Source of the DNA: Wocania ichthyoenteri Th78
Lineage (GTDB): Bacteria; Bacteroidota; Bacteroidia; Flavobacteriales; Flavobacteriaceae
Reading direction: 5' to 3'
Length of the DNA: 64,000 bases
NCBI RefSeq assembly: GCF_000789235.1
Contig: NZ_KN525716.1
Span: forward strand, 2,772,100 to 2,836,099
Shown: positions 42,343 through 51,006 of the stretch, piece after piece
Numbering within the stretch: the first letter of the stretch is position 1
How the letters are laid out: the number at the start of each line of letters is the position of its first letter
Notes under the pieces: model-generated
Told to the model about the DNA's origin: nothing
What the model saw: only the letters and a program-made list of their open reading frames with translations
Databases searched by the model: none
Made by a program: the position numbers and the translations under genes

Positions 42343-43079
42343 TGAACGCCGATAATTTCACATATTCCAAAGAGCCGTATTACCAAGAGAGAATTTTCAA
42401 TCTTGTTGGATTTTCACAAAAAGAAATTAAAAATAAAAGAAGCATCGAAAAGTTTTCTAGAAAAGCGATACTTGATAAACACAGAGCAAAAAAAGGGAAG
42501 CCTGGATCTAAAACAAAACTGGAATTAGAGGATTTCTTAAGAAATGATCTTATTCAAAATTATCTCAAGATTTATAAGACCAAGTTTAATCTAAGTCATT
42601 TCTATTTTGAACCAGGTGTAGATGAAATTGAAGATGGAGTTTCTACTGGAAGTTTGGATATAAAGGTTATTTTTCCAAACAAATCACTTGAGTCTGGAGA
42701 GGAATATCTAGCTATTGAATGTAAGCGAATTAATAAGCTCTTAAATAAGAAACGCTATTATTTAGATGAAGGATTAAATCGTTTTATTACAAGGCAATAT
42801 TATCCGCAATCGGATAATAAAGTAGCGTGGATGCTTTCTTTTATGGAGTGTGAAAAAGACTCACAGCGTCAAAGTGCACAAGATATTATTTCACACTTTA
42901 ATGAACTTTTAAGGGTAAGTTATAAAAAACACATTGTAAAAGAAATTGGAGAAGAAGCCATTAATCTAAATATTGATCCAACCTTGGAAGTATTTAATTC
43001 TTTAATAGAGAGAGATGACAAAACTGAACTAATAGTTTATCACGTTTTTCTAGATTATTATGATCTTATAGAGCCTTAA
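42342..43079 (+). CDS. Putative restriction nuclease with PD-(D/E)xK-like core
   Basis: 245 residues. A strand with GSLDIKV (Asp106) is followed 20 residues later by AIECKRI (Glu126, Lys128), the D-(X)n-ExK arrangement of restriction nucleases. The N-terminus is basic (HRAKKGKPGSKTKLELEDFL). The start overlaps the methylase stop by one base, giving a coupled methylase-nuclease pair under one controller. The family is not recognised by name, so the nuclease role rests on the motif and the operon. Confidence 0.65.
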   Translation: MNADNFTYSKEPYYQERIFNLVGFSQKEIKNKRSIEKFSRKAILDKHRAKKGKPGSKTKLELEDFLRNDLIQNYLKIYKTKFNLSHFYFEPGVDEIEDGVSTGSLDIKVIFPNKSLESGEEYLAIECKRINKLLNKKRYYLDEGLNRFITRQYYPQSDNKVAWMLSFMECEKDSQRQSAQDIISHFNELLRVSYKKHIVKEIGEEAINLNIDPTLEVFNSLIERDDKTELIVYHVFLDYYDLIEP

Positions 43080-43142
43080 ATTATTTTATAAATGAAGCTT
43101 TAAAAGACTTTTCTTTTAAGGAGATAAATAAAATTAAGTAGT

Positions 43143-44261
43143 TTAAATATCAATCTTCCCCCAAACCAAAGGATGCTCACTAGCAGCAACATTTCTATTA
43201 GCAACAGATTTGTAGATAGACCATTGCGGATGCTTTTCTGGCCACATCGCTTTGCGATTTAAGCCACTATCTTCCATTTTAATGAATAAAGCTGGAGAGA
43301 ACAACATGTAATCTTTCTGTTTAATATTTACACCCATTCTGTAAGCGCCTAATCTGAAATAAGTACCATCGTTTCCCTTATCAATATCCACTTCAAAAGA
43401 GAGATGCTTTGTAATATCTTTTAAGTCTGTGTCTTGAATTAAAGGAGATAAAGAATTACAATAAGACGGCGCGTTAAATGTGCCTGCTATGATTATATTG
43501 GTTTTACCTTCAGCTATCAACTTTTTGTAAACTTCAGCAATTTTACATACTTGTTTTTTCCTAATGTTATCAGACTGTTTTCTGTCTATCGCTGGCTTTT
43601 TTAAATAAGCATTTAGTAGCCAAATGGTTTCTTTTGATGGTGTGCTAATTTCATATTCAATCAAATTTTTGCCATCGTCATTAGTTGCTGCATTGATATT
43701 ATGAGTTCTAACAGCATTTAGATTATAGCCTTGTCGCAATGCTATTCCCATTTCTAAACTATTCATATCATTGCCTTGAATCACAAAAGAGTGGTTAAAA
43801 GGTTTGCAGTCAAATTCTGGTAGAATGAGCTGGTTAAAGTCTTCAAATGATGCTCTATCCTCGATTTCTTGTAGAAGTAAAATATCTGGATTTACGTTGG
43901 CGATAACTTGTGCTTTATGTTGTGTTGATCTAGGATGAATAGGAACGGTTTGTAGTTTTATCCATCCGTTCCAATCTGTGAGATTTGCAGCTTTGCTATC
44001 AATAGAATGGCTAAGACCCTTCATAAAGAGAAAACCTGCTTTTCGTCTCAAAACAGCATAAGGTCGTGGACTTGATTTTTCAAAACCAATTAAAAATGAT
44101 AGTTCTCTAATACGATCTTGCTGGTTCAATGATTTAGAGGGTTCAAGCATGAGTTTGTCAAGCTCAATTGTCCAATCGGCAGTTAGATTTTTGGTTAGTT
44201 TTTCTAACAGGCTTCTGTCTCTATGGAATAAATTCTGAACATTAAAAGTTGCTATTTTCAT
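43143..44261 (-). CDS. Endonuclease/exonuclease/phosphatase-family protein with altered catalytic residues
   Basis: 372 residues. Family features: FNVQNLF at the start and DILLLQEIEDR (the metal-binding Glu). The later GDFN catalytic motif reads AGTFNAP here, with Thr in place of Asp, and the terminal SDH reads SEH. The fold is therefore expected, but activity may be reduced or different. It lies 12 bp from the DnaC-like ATPase gene on the minus strand in the replication block. It could process DNA or act on a phosphoester substrate. Confidence 0.72.
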   Translation of the reverse strand: MKIATFNVQNLFHRDRSLLEKLTKNLTADWTIELDKLMLEPSKSLNQQDRIRELSFLIGFEKSSPRPYAVLRRKAGFLFMKGLSHSIDSKAANLTDWNGWIKLQTVPIHPRSTQHKAQVIANVNPDILLLQEIEDRASFEDFNQLILPEFDCKPFNHSFVIQGNDMNSLEMGIALRQGYNLNAVRTHNINAATNDDGKNLIEYEISTPSKETIWLLNAYLKKPAIDRKQSDNIRKKQVCKIAEVYKKLIAEGKTNIIIAGTFNAPSYCNSLSPLIQDTDLKDITKHLSFEVDIDKGNDGTYFRLGAYRMGVNIKQKDYMLFSPALFIKMEDSGLNRKAMWPEKHPQWSIYKSVANRNVAASEHPLVWGKIDI

Positions 44262-44273
44262 AATTTCTAAATT

Positions 44274-44930
44274 TTATTTTCGTTTATCGCTGGTGTCTTG
44301 ATCGAATGCTACGAGGTTAAATAATTCTCTCATTCTACTTCGGACTCTATTGCCATATAAATCTTCCAATTCTTCAGCATTTAGGTTTGTAGTTCCGTGT
44401 GTTTTTATGTGATGGTTTATAAAAAGTTCATGACGAGAAAGCAAAATTTCGCCCATGACATTACAATCCTTTCCGTAGTGTCTTCCAATGGGTTCAATAC
44501 CCAAATCATCAAAACAGAAAAACTGTCTACACCCATAATCTTCAATGGTTTTATAACCAATATGATTAAAGCCAAATACAATATTTCTAGAGGGAATTAA
44601 GATGTAAGGTTTTTGTAACGGAACGATGTTTTTTAGCAAAATCATCAAACTCGTTTTGCCACAGCCAACTGGTCCAGAAAGTAAAATGCCTTTATCTGGA
44701 TCAATCTCGTTTTTCTCGCAGTTTGCTTTGTCTTTTATGAAATAATGGCAAAGTTTTAAAATGATTGGATGGTCTTCTTCGTAGATTTTAAAACCGTTAC
44801 CAAAGAGCATTTTTCCTTTGATATCGAGGTAAATTAAAATTTTTTCAAAATCGTACGTCACTTCTTTGCCATCAAACGTGCCAATATCATACGTTTTGTG
44901 TTCTTCGACTATTTTACAAGGGTTGACCAT
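44274..44930 (-). CDS. DnaC/IstB-like replication ATPase
   Basis: 218 residues. Walker A GPVGCGKT (about 85-92), Walker B FCFDDLG (about 139-145) and sensor-like TTNLNAEELEDLYGNRVRSRM agree with DnaC/IstB-type AAA+ helicase loaders. With the helix-turn-helix protein upstream it likely forms the replication-initiation part of the ICE, or loads a host helicase. Its start overlaps the preceding gene by 17 bp, so the two are co-translated. Confidence 0.8.
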   Translation of the reverse strand: MVNPCKIVEEHKTYDIGTFDGKEVTYDFEKILIYLDIKGKMLFGNGFKIYEEDHPIILKLCHYFIKDKANCEKNEIDPDKGILLSGPVGCGKTSLMILLKNIVPLQKPYILIPSRNIVFGFNHIGYKTIEDYGCRQFFCFDDLGIEPIGRHYGKDCNVMGEILLSRHELFINHHIKTHGTTNLNAEELEDLYGNRVRSRMRELFNLVAFDQDTSDKRK

Positions 44931-45561
44931 AATCTTTGTTTTTACTGGTTCTCAGGTTGTCCTTTTTTTGAGGAACTGCATCTGCAGTTTCAAATTCATT
45001 GGCTTTAAGCATCCAATTACTTGCAGTAGCATGCCAATCTTCTATTTTTATTTTACCACCAATTTTCCAACCAATGCCTTGATAGTGGTTGTAGAATTTC
45101 TTGGCTTCATTATCAGGCCATTTTTTCTTTTTAAAAAAATCAATGACTTCAAATTCATTTTTTGGTAGCTTAGTTTTATTTATGTTTTCTATTTGTTTAT
45201 TAATGTTTGTATTACGTATCAATGCTTGTTCACTACTTGTTTCAAACTCATTCACAACTTGTTCAGAGGTTGTACCGAAATTGAACAACTTGATTTTACT
45301 GCCTTTATATGGATTGTGTGAAGGGAAATATTTTAGATAATCCCATGAATCCATCTGTTTTAAACAGCGATGATAAGTTGCTGTCGAACCAATTTTTGAA
45401 AGTTCCATAACTTCTTGTCTGTCTATGTAAAATTCTTCTCGAAATCGGTTTAAATTCCAAAACTGAAACAAAGCCATATATAAGCTTACATGAGTTGTAT
45501 TCAACCTTTTGTCTGCATAGACTTTTTGAAATACAGCATTGAGATGTTTTATATAATTCAT
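44914..45561 (-). CDS. Replication-initiator-like helix-turn-helix protein
   Basis: 215 residues. The N-terminal half (about 15-95) looks like a winged-helix domain (THVSLYMALFQFWNLNRFRE ... MELSKIGSTATYHRCLKQM) and the C-terminus has a DnaD-like compact segment (PDNEAKKFYNHYQGIGWKIGG, WHATASNWM). Proteins of this type precede DnaC-like genes on many Bacteroidetes ICEs. It overlaps the ATPase gene by 17 bp. The role as replication initiator is inferred. Confidence 0.65.
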   Translation of the reverse strand: MNYIKHLNAVFQKVYADKRLNTTHVSLYMALFQFWNLNRFREEFYIDRQEVMELSKIGSTATYHRCLKQMDSWDYLKYFPSHNPYKGSKIKLFNFGTTSEQVVNEFETSSEQALIRNTNINKQIENINKTKLPKNEFEVIDFFKKKKWPDNEAKKFYNHYQGIGWKIGGKIKIEDWHATASNWMLKANEFETADAVPQKKDNLRTSKNKDYGQPL

Positions 45562-45567
45562 ACATCC

Positions 45568-45849
45568 TTAATCGATTTTGTGGTGTACTCGGTTATTTTC
45601 CATGACTTTCTGAATTTCTTCGGAATCATAAAAAATGATGCCACCAACTTTTGTGTAGGGTAGTGTACCTTTAATTCGAAGATTCTGTAGAGTGCCAGGA
45701 CTAATTTGGAGTAAGTCCATGAGTTCTGAAGATTTTAGATATTTCTTCAGTTTACCTTGCGCTTGTTTACTTAAAAGTTTTTTGATATCATCAAGTAGTT
45801 CAAGTTTGAAATCCATTAGATCATCTGTGGTAATAATTGTTGCTGGCAT
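45568..45849 (-). CDS. Excisionase-like helix-turn-helix protein
   Basis: 93 residues. The C-terminal half, LKSSELMDLLQISPGTLQNLRIKGTLPYTKVGGIIFYDSEEIQKVM, is the MerR/excisionase-type HTH_17 domain with the tell-tale GTLPYxKVGG wing. It might direct excision with the integrase or regulate the replication genes, which follow by 6 bp on the same strand. Near-identical small proteins head this operon on many Bacteroidetes ICEs. Confidence 0.78.
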   Translation of the reverse strand: MPATIITTDDLMDFKLELLDDIKKLLSKQAQGKLKKYLKSSELMDLLQISPGTLQNLRIKGTLPYTKVGGIIFYDSEEIQKVMENNRVHHKID

Positions 45850-46130
45850 AGTAGAACTGTTTTTAGAAAAGAACTACCATTTTGCTTTCAATTAAAATGA
45901 TAGTCCTTGACCTGATTTGACTTTCGTTCTACAAATTTGAATAGTATTGATGGATTTTAATCACAAGTAAGACCAGAGTACGGTCAAATTTTAACATTAT
46001 TAAATTTGATGCTATTTGTTGGGTTTTGATGTTGTTATAAGTGAATTGCTGATTGGGAAAAGTCGATAATTGGAATAAAAACATGAAAGCAGGAGGTCAA
46101 CCGTATGTGGTTATAAAAATGAAGATTTTT

Positions 46131-46961
46131 TTATTCTTCAGCGCTATCCATTTGAAGAAGTAAACCATTGGATAAATCATCCAAAAATTTAGTTCTGCTT
46201 ATTTTCCGAGATTTGATTTCAGAGAATATTTTATAGAAATCCCCAATATCAAAATGTAATACTTTTTGTAAAGCTGTTGCTATTTCTTTTATATCGACAT
46301 TACCATTATTAATTACACGATTAAAATAAAGTGCATAGATTAATTCTGTTAATGCAGATTTTGAAGATGTCCATTTTAGATTTGTATTAACAACTTCATT
46401 AGTAGATTTTCTGTTCTTTATTTTATCAAGCCTAAATTTTAAATAATTTATAAAAAGCTTATAAGCTCTAATCTTACCTAAGAGCATATCACGAGGTGTA
46501 CTGAAATCTGGATCTTGGAAATAAAACTTAGATGATGTGATTGAAAAATTATCTAAATGCCCTCTGGTGTAATATTGTTTATCAAAATGGTAGAGTTTCG
46601 CCTCTACATACTGATTGAAATCAATATTGTATAAATAAAACCGATTGAGCTTTCGAAGTTTTTTTCTCAATGCTTTTTCTTGGTCTTGAACATTTGATTT
46701 TGGAAACTGAAGTTCAAAAGACCGTATTTCGGTATAATAGATAAGTTGAATTAAAGAGGTTTGTTTTTGATGTTTGAAGAATTCTACTTCCTTGGGAATT
46801 GAGACAAAATCAGTTTTAATAATAGCTTTTCTAAAATCATTTAATGTATTGCGTGATAGGATGATGATTTGTCTAGACGTGTCAAGAATGGATGAAGAAC
46901 TTTGTTCAATTCTTTCAAGTTCATTAGTGTAAATAGTATTGCGTAAGGTAAAATCCATCAC
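46131..46961 (-). CDS. rteC: RteC-family regulator
   Basis: 276 residues, all helical. LIQLIYYTEIRSFELQFPKSN, FYLYNIDFNQYVEAKLYHFDKQYYTRGHL, and TELIYALYFNRVINNGNVDIKEIATALQ are the RteC hallmarks. In CTnDOT RteC is a winged-helix activator of excision genes. It is separate from the excisionase gene by a 281-bp gap (45850-46130) without a recognisable gene. A 17-bp palindrome is located 27 bp upstream of its start. Confidence 0.88.
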   Translation of the reverse strand: MMDFTLRNTIYTNELERIEQSSSSILDTSRQIIILSRNTLNDFRKAIIKTDFVSIPKEVEFFKHQKQTSLIQLIYYTEIRSFELQFPKSNVQDQEKALRKKLRKLNRFYLYNIDFNQYVEAKLYHFDKQYYTRGHLDNFSITSSKFYFQDPDFSTPRDMLLGKIRAYKLFINYLKFRLDKIKNRKSTNEVVNTNLKWTSSKSALTELIYALYFNRVINNGNVDIKEIATALQKVLHFDIGDFYKIFSEIKSRKISRTKFLDDLSNGLLLQMDSAEE

Positions 46962-46987
46962 AAAAGTTTAGTTATACACGCGGCACC

Positions 46988-47004
46988 CAATAGATAATCT
47001 ATTG
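46988..47004 (-). promoter_or_regulatory. 17-bp palindrome upstream of rteC
   Basis: CAATAGAT-A-ATCTATTG has perfect 8-base arms and lies 27 bp before the rteC start codon. The position and symmetry suit a dimeric regulator site; whether RteC itself or another factor binds is unknown. Confidence 0.5.
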
Positions 47005-47150
47005 ATTTTTAATAGTATTTGGTAGATTTTAGGTTAGTTTAATAAAGATGGTTAGAAATTCATGAATGAAGGACAATAAACTGTGTAAATTTTGCGTATT
47101 TGCTATGTGAATTTTATTCACAATTCATAAATACTATTCAAATTAGTTTA

Positions 47151-48065
47151 TTAATTCACTTTATCAATAAGTTCTTGTCTGCTCGAACAGTTTGATTTGT
47201 TAAAGATATTAGAAGCGTGCTTTCTAACTGTACCATAGGATATAAACATGTTTTCAGCTATTTTTTTATAACTGTAGCCTTCTATTATCTGAAGTACAAT
47301 TTCATTTTCTCTATTTGTAAGACCGTATAGGTCTGCAATATCTTGATCTAATTTATAAGTGTTCTTTAATCGATATAAATAACTATTTACTTCCATTATG
47401 GTCACAAAAAAGAAGGAGGATGTCATTATGGAATGCGTAATTGGTTGAAAATCGCCAAAATAAGTTAATGCTGGAAGCATAACTAAAGAAAATATTGAAC
47501 TTAAACCTAAATTCGTTTGAATTATAAAATAGCTGTCTCTTTTGGTTTTCTTTTTAATCACTTGAAAGAAATACACAATAAAAACTATGGAAAGTATAGT
47601 AGGGAAAATTAGAAATAGACTTCTAGCGAAATCTAGAGAGCCTGTATAGTAGTATGGAATAATAAACAGTAACGCAAAACAAAGGGAAAGAATGATAATC
47701 AAGTTCTTTATTTTGAAAAATGTATTCGGTGTTTTAATATTAAATTCTTTATACAAATACCAAACTAGATAGATGCACATTAATATTGAAATAGTATAAG
47801 TTATTACATATTGAATAATTTTAGGACCAGGAAAGTTGTCATCTGGTAATAAGCCATTCAAAATATTGTACAGTAGAAAAATAATAGCTAAAATTAGATA
47901 GCGATACTTGGATTGAATGTTTTGACGCTTGCCTAATCCAATATTAAAAAGTTGAAAAACAATAATAATGCCAATAACAATACACAAGAATAGCACCACC
48001 CAATGCATAGAAGAAGCGTAGGTGTATTCTGGGACAAATCGATATTTTTGTATTAAGTAAAACAT
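47151..48065 (-). CDS. LuxR-type transcription regulator with a polytopic membrane sensor domain
   Basis: 304 residues: about seven hydrophobic segments in the first 220 residues, then a C-terminal LuxR helix-turn-helix (about 240-304) with LTNRENEIVLQIIEGYSYKKIAENMFISYGTVRKH. Membrane-integrated LuxR regulators of this kind are frequent in Flavobacteria and may sense an envelope ligand. It is divergent from the PLP-enzyme gene with 92 bp between, so it may control it. Confidence 0.82.
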   Translation of the reverse strand: MFYLIQKYRFVPEYTYASSMHWVVLFLCIVIGIIIVFQLFNIGLGKRQNIQSKYRYLILAIIFLLYNILNGLLPDDNFPGPKIIQYVITYTISILMCIYLVWYLYKEFNIKTPNTFFKIKNLIIILSLCFALLFIIPYYYTGSLDFARSLFLIFPTILSIVFIVYFFQVIKKKTKRDSYFIIQTNLGLSSIFSLVMLPALTYFGDFQPITHSIMTSSFFFVTIMEVNSYLYRLKNTYKLDQDIADLYGLTNRENEIVLQIIEGYSYKKIAENMFISYGTVRKHASNIFNKSNCSSRQELIDKVN

Positions 48066-48157
48066 ATAACCACATGTACAACAATATTTTAGCTTAAAAT
48101 TCCGAGAATACTAAATATAACTTATCTTAGTGTGAATCAAAAATTATAAAGCGTAAA

Positions 48158-49138
48158 ATGCTGAATAACAAGTATAAACTAGGTTTTTTCCCTACGCCCT
48201 TGGAGAAAATGGATAACTTATCTCAAGTCTATCCAAACTATAATTTGTATATAAAAAGAGATGATAACTCAGGTTTGGCATCTGGCGGAAACAAAGTAAG
48301 AAAGCTTCAGTTTTTTATTTATGAAGCTTTAAGTAAAGATTGTGATACGATTATAACTGCTGGCGCGCAACAATCTAATCATTGCCGACAAACAGCAGCA
48401 GCTTGTGCTAAAGCTGGATTAGAATGTCATTTACTGCTAGGAGGTAAAGAGCCTAAAAATTACAATGGTAATTTGCTGCTTTCTCATTTATTAGGAGCCA
48501 AAATTCATTTTACTGGAGATAATAGAAAAGGAGAGGATATAATCAAATTAAAACAAGACTTAGAAGTACAGAAAAGAAATGTTTATGAAATCCCTTATGG
48601 TGGCTCGAATATGCTAGGAGCTTATGGTTTTATAGATGCAGTTAAAGAATTGAAGGAACAGCTTTCAGAAAAGAACTTAAAAATCGATTATATTTTCTTC
48701 GCTTCAAGCTCTGGTGGTACACAGGCAGGACTTAAGCTTGGTGTGGATTTATATAATCTTGATATAAATTTAATGCCTATCAGTATAGATAAAATTGGTT
48801 TAGGAGATAAAACATTAGACGATGTTGTTTTAGAAATACTTAATCAAGGTCAAAAAGAATTGAGTATTCAAAAAACGTACTCAATTAAAGATGCAACACT
48901 TATTCGAGATTACGATAAGCCTGGTTATGGAGTAATTACTAAAAACGAAAAGATGGCCATAAAGCAATTGGCTCAAAGTGAAGGTATATTGTTAGACCCT
49001 GTATATTCTGGTAGAGCGTTTTACGGAATGATAGACCATCTTAAAAATAATAGGATAGAAAAAAACTCTAATGTGCTCTTTTGGCATACAGGTGGCTTAC
49101 CAGCAAATTTTTATTATTCTGAAGAACTTTTAAAATAA
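48158..49138 (+). CDS. PLP-dependent deaminase/D-cysteine desulfhydrase (ACC deaminase family)
   Basis: 326 residues, normal for the family. The cofactor Lys46 lies in SGGNKVRKLQ; QQSNHCRQTAAACAKAGL, SSGGTQAGLKLG and VLFWHTGGLP are other family hallmarks. Members degrade D-cysteine to pyruvate, sulfide and ammonia, or 1-aminocyclopropane-1-carboxylate to 2-oxobutyrate and ammonia. The substrate cannot be fixed from sequence. It ends 1 bp before the integrase stop and is convergent with it. It is cargo at the element's integrase end. Confidence 0.88.
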   Translation: MLNNKYKLGFFPTPLEKMDNLSQVYPNYNLYIKRDDNSGLASGGNKVRKLQFFIYEALSKDCDTIITAGAQQSNHCRQTAAACAKAGLECHLLLGGKEPKNYNGNLLLSHLLGAKIHFTGDNRKGEDIIKLKQDLEVQKRNVYEIPYGGSNMLGAYGFIDAVKELKEQLSEKNLKIDYIFFASSSGGTQAGLKLGVDLYNLDINLMPISIDKIGLGDKTLDDVVLEILNQGQKELSIQKTYSIKDATLIRDYDKPGYGVITKNEKMAIKQLAQSEGILLDPVYSGRAFYGMIDHLKNNRIEKNSNVLFWHTGGLPANFYYSEELLK

Positions 49139-49139
49139 C

Positions 49140-50477
49140 TTAAAAGTTAATTACTTCCTCTAAAGCATCATCAGCTTCTTCATGTATAAAATTAGCTTGA
49201 TATATTAAAGTCGTTTTTAAATCGCTGTGTCTGTATAGTTTTTGGAGCATTCTTGGATGAATCTTATTGCCAGCGATATTTCCAAAACTATGTCGAGCAA
49301 TATGGTTAGACAGATTTTTGTCAATTTCACACATATCGCCAATTCGCTTCAAATATTTGTTAAGCAATTTAGTTGCGTTTCTAGTTTTTCTAAAAATATC
49401 TTCAGTATCAGATTCATTCACATTTTTCAGAAAAGGAAAGATAAAGCTATTGTTAGCTTCCTTTTCTTGTTTGTAATATTCTAGTATTGCTTCCGCCTTC
49501 TCAGATACTTTAAGACTTAATGGTTTTTCATTCTTATTCATTACGTAGAACAAACGTCCATCTTTAAAATCTGACCATTTTAATTTTATTGCATCCGAAA
49601 TTCGTATTCCAGCAAAGTAAAAAGCAAATAGCCATACGTTTTGAGTGTGCCATATTGAGGTATTAGGTTCTAATTCTAAAAGTTCAATCTGCTCTACCTC
49701 ATTTACAATGAGACCTATCTTATGACTAGAGCCAATACGAATTTTTTCTTTTTCACCACCGAAAGGATAAAATTTGGAATCTACTATACCATTTTTAATA
49801 GCCTTATTAAAAAGAGTACGGATAAATATGAGTTGATTAGTTATAGTACGTGTTTTCTGCTCAAGGTAGACTGCACAAAAATCTTTATACCTATCCAAAA
49901 AAGATTCATTAATATCTTGAAACTTCAGAGATTTATTCTTTTTAAAATGCTCAACAGAATCCATAAAAGTATGCTCACCCTTTCGACCTTTACTAACTCG
50001 TGCCTTTCTACGTTCTTTAATTCCGTTAATAACTACATTTTTTTCTTGAGAGTCATTATGGTTCAAAAATTCTTCTAAGTTGTATAAAATTGATAATTCA
50101 GATTTTGCAACTGAAAATACATCACGTTCATATTTGCTTTTAATTCTATCTGAGGCAACATTGAAAAATGATTTAGAACCACCAGCACCTTTTAATTTTA
50201 ATTTGACCTGCTTTGGTGTGATTTTGTCTTTAGAATCATAGTAAACGTCATTTGCTTCAGTAAGTTTTTTTAAAAGATAGTTATTAAGTTTCTTAGCGTT
50301 TGGGTGTGTTTTTTTTACTCTTCCTGCATTTTTATCCCAATCTTTTTCTAGCACATACTGTCCAAGCCATTTATAATTTGTCTTATAATTTTCACTAATA
50401 CGAATTGCAAGTGGGATAGTTTTATCTTTGCGAATCATATTTTTCCGAAGTACTATTTTAATAATCGCCATAATCAC
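49140..50477 (-). CDS. Tyrosine site-specific integrase of the ICE
   Basis: 445 residues: an N-terminal arm-binding/Arm-DNA domain, a SAM-like core-binding domain (about 165-250) and a catalytic domain. Conserved residues are Arg292 (AGIRIS), His392-Arg395 (HIARHS), His417 (YRHSD) and nucleophile Tyr426 (TLIYQANF). It recombines attP with the tRNA 3' end and reverses this with an excisionase. It lies 166 bp inside the right end copy of the tRNA fragment. The start may be ATG 50477 or 50471. Confidence 0.93.
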   Translation of the reverse strand: MIMAIIKIVLRKNMIRKDKTIPLAIRISENYKTNYKWLGQYVLEKDWDKNAGRVKKTHPNAKKLNNYLLKKLTEANDVYYDSKDKITPKQVKLKLKGAGGSKSFFNVASDRIKSKYERDVFSVAKSELSILYNLEEFLNHNDSQEKNVVINGIKERRKARVSKGRKGEHTFMDSVEHFKKNKSLKFQDINESFLDRYKDFCAVYLEQKTRTITNQLIFIRTLFNKAIKNGIVDSKFYPFGGEKEKIRIGSSHKIGLIVNEVEQIELLELEPNTSIWHTQNVWLFAFYFAGIRISDAIKLKWSDFKDGRLFYVMNKNEKPLSLKVSEKAEAILEYYKQEKEANNSFIFPFLKNVNESDTEDIFRKTRNATKLLNKYLKRIGDMCEIDKNLSNHIARHSFGNIAGNKIHPRMLQKLYRHSDLKTTLIYQANFIHEEADDALEEVINF

Positions 50478-50642
50478 TTAACTTAGAATATAAAGATAAT
50501 CAATTTTAAAATAGTTAGTACAGAATAAGTACAGAATAATTTGATTTTAATTGTATTTAAATGCTATCGTTTAAAATGTAAAGTACTGATTAACATAGGT
50601 TTTACTAGAGAATGAGGTGTTTAGTGTCTTACTACCTTTAAG

Positions 50643-50686
50643 CTCATAACCCGAAGGTCACTGGTTCGAGTCCAGTTCCCGCTACT
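50643..50686 (+). repeat. attR-like site: 3' part of initiator tRNA, copy 1
   Basis: This 44-bp sequence starts at the anticodon loop CTCATAA and runs via CCCGAAGG and the T-arm ACTGG-TTCGAGT-CCAGT to the acceptor end TTCCCGCTACT. The anticodon CAT with CCCGA stem is that of tRNA-fMet. The upstream half does not form a tRNA, so it is an attachment fragment. An identical 44-bp copy lies at 53277-53320. It marks the right ICE end. Confidence 0.85.
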
Positions 50687-50697
50687 AGAAAAGACAA

Positions 50698-50725
50698 GGG
50701 TTTCAAGAAATTGAAACCCTTTTTT
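50698..50725 (+). terminator. Terminator right of att copy 1
   Basis: GGGTTTCAA (50698-50706) and TTGAAACCC (50711-50719) form a 9-bp stem with a GAAA loop and six Ts. It resembles a tRNA terminator carried along with the fragment. The following stretch to 51006 holds no further feature I can support. Confidence 0.85.
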
Positions 50726-51006
50726 ATTTCTCTGTACAACATATGTACAACATGTGTGTGTGGCAATGAATTAATTCTTACCTTTAACTAAGTGGCACAA
50801 ATCAGGCTAACTATTTAAAAGCAAAATTACGGATTTCCCGTAAGAATTCTTTTTGACTTTCGAAAAGCATTTATACTATCAAGAAACAATTGTAGGAATT
50901 AAGATTATATTTTGTAAGTTTGATTTTATAGCAAATTATCCCTAAATAGATTAATCCTAAATAGCATACGTAAAATTTATTAACTTTTAATTAATTGTAT
51001 ATGCAC

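Larger units (their letters stand above)
1..50686. mobile_element. Integrative and conjugative element (right part), integrated at an initiator tRNA 3' end
   Basis: Seen: a Bacteroidetes-type conjugation set (traE, F, G, I, J, K, M, N), mobilization genes, RteC, an excisionase-like protein and a tyrosine integrase close to a 44-bp sequence matching the 3' part of tRNA-fMet at 50643-50686. The fragment is on the plus strand and lacks the 5' half of a tRNA, so an intact tRNA-fMet is expected at the other end, left of position 1. Metal resistance, restriction-modification and defence-like genes are cargo. It is inferred, not proven, that the metal block at the far left belongs to the same element; no left att site is visible in the window. 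Confidence 0.75.

Noticed and set aside
50600-50686. Complete tRNA-fMet gene at the right ICE end
   Set aside because: Only the part from the anticodon loop onward is present; the upstream bases do not form the anticodon 5' stem, D-arm or acceptor 5' strand. The same holds at 53277.
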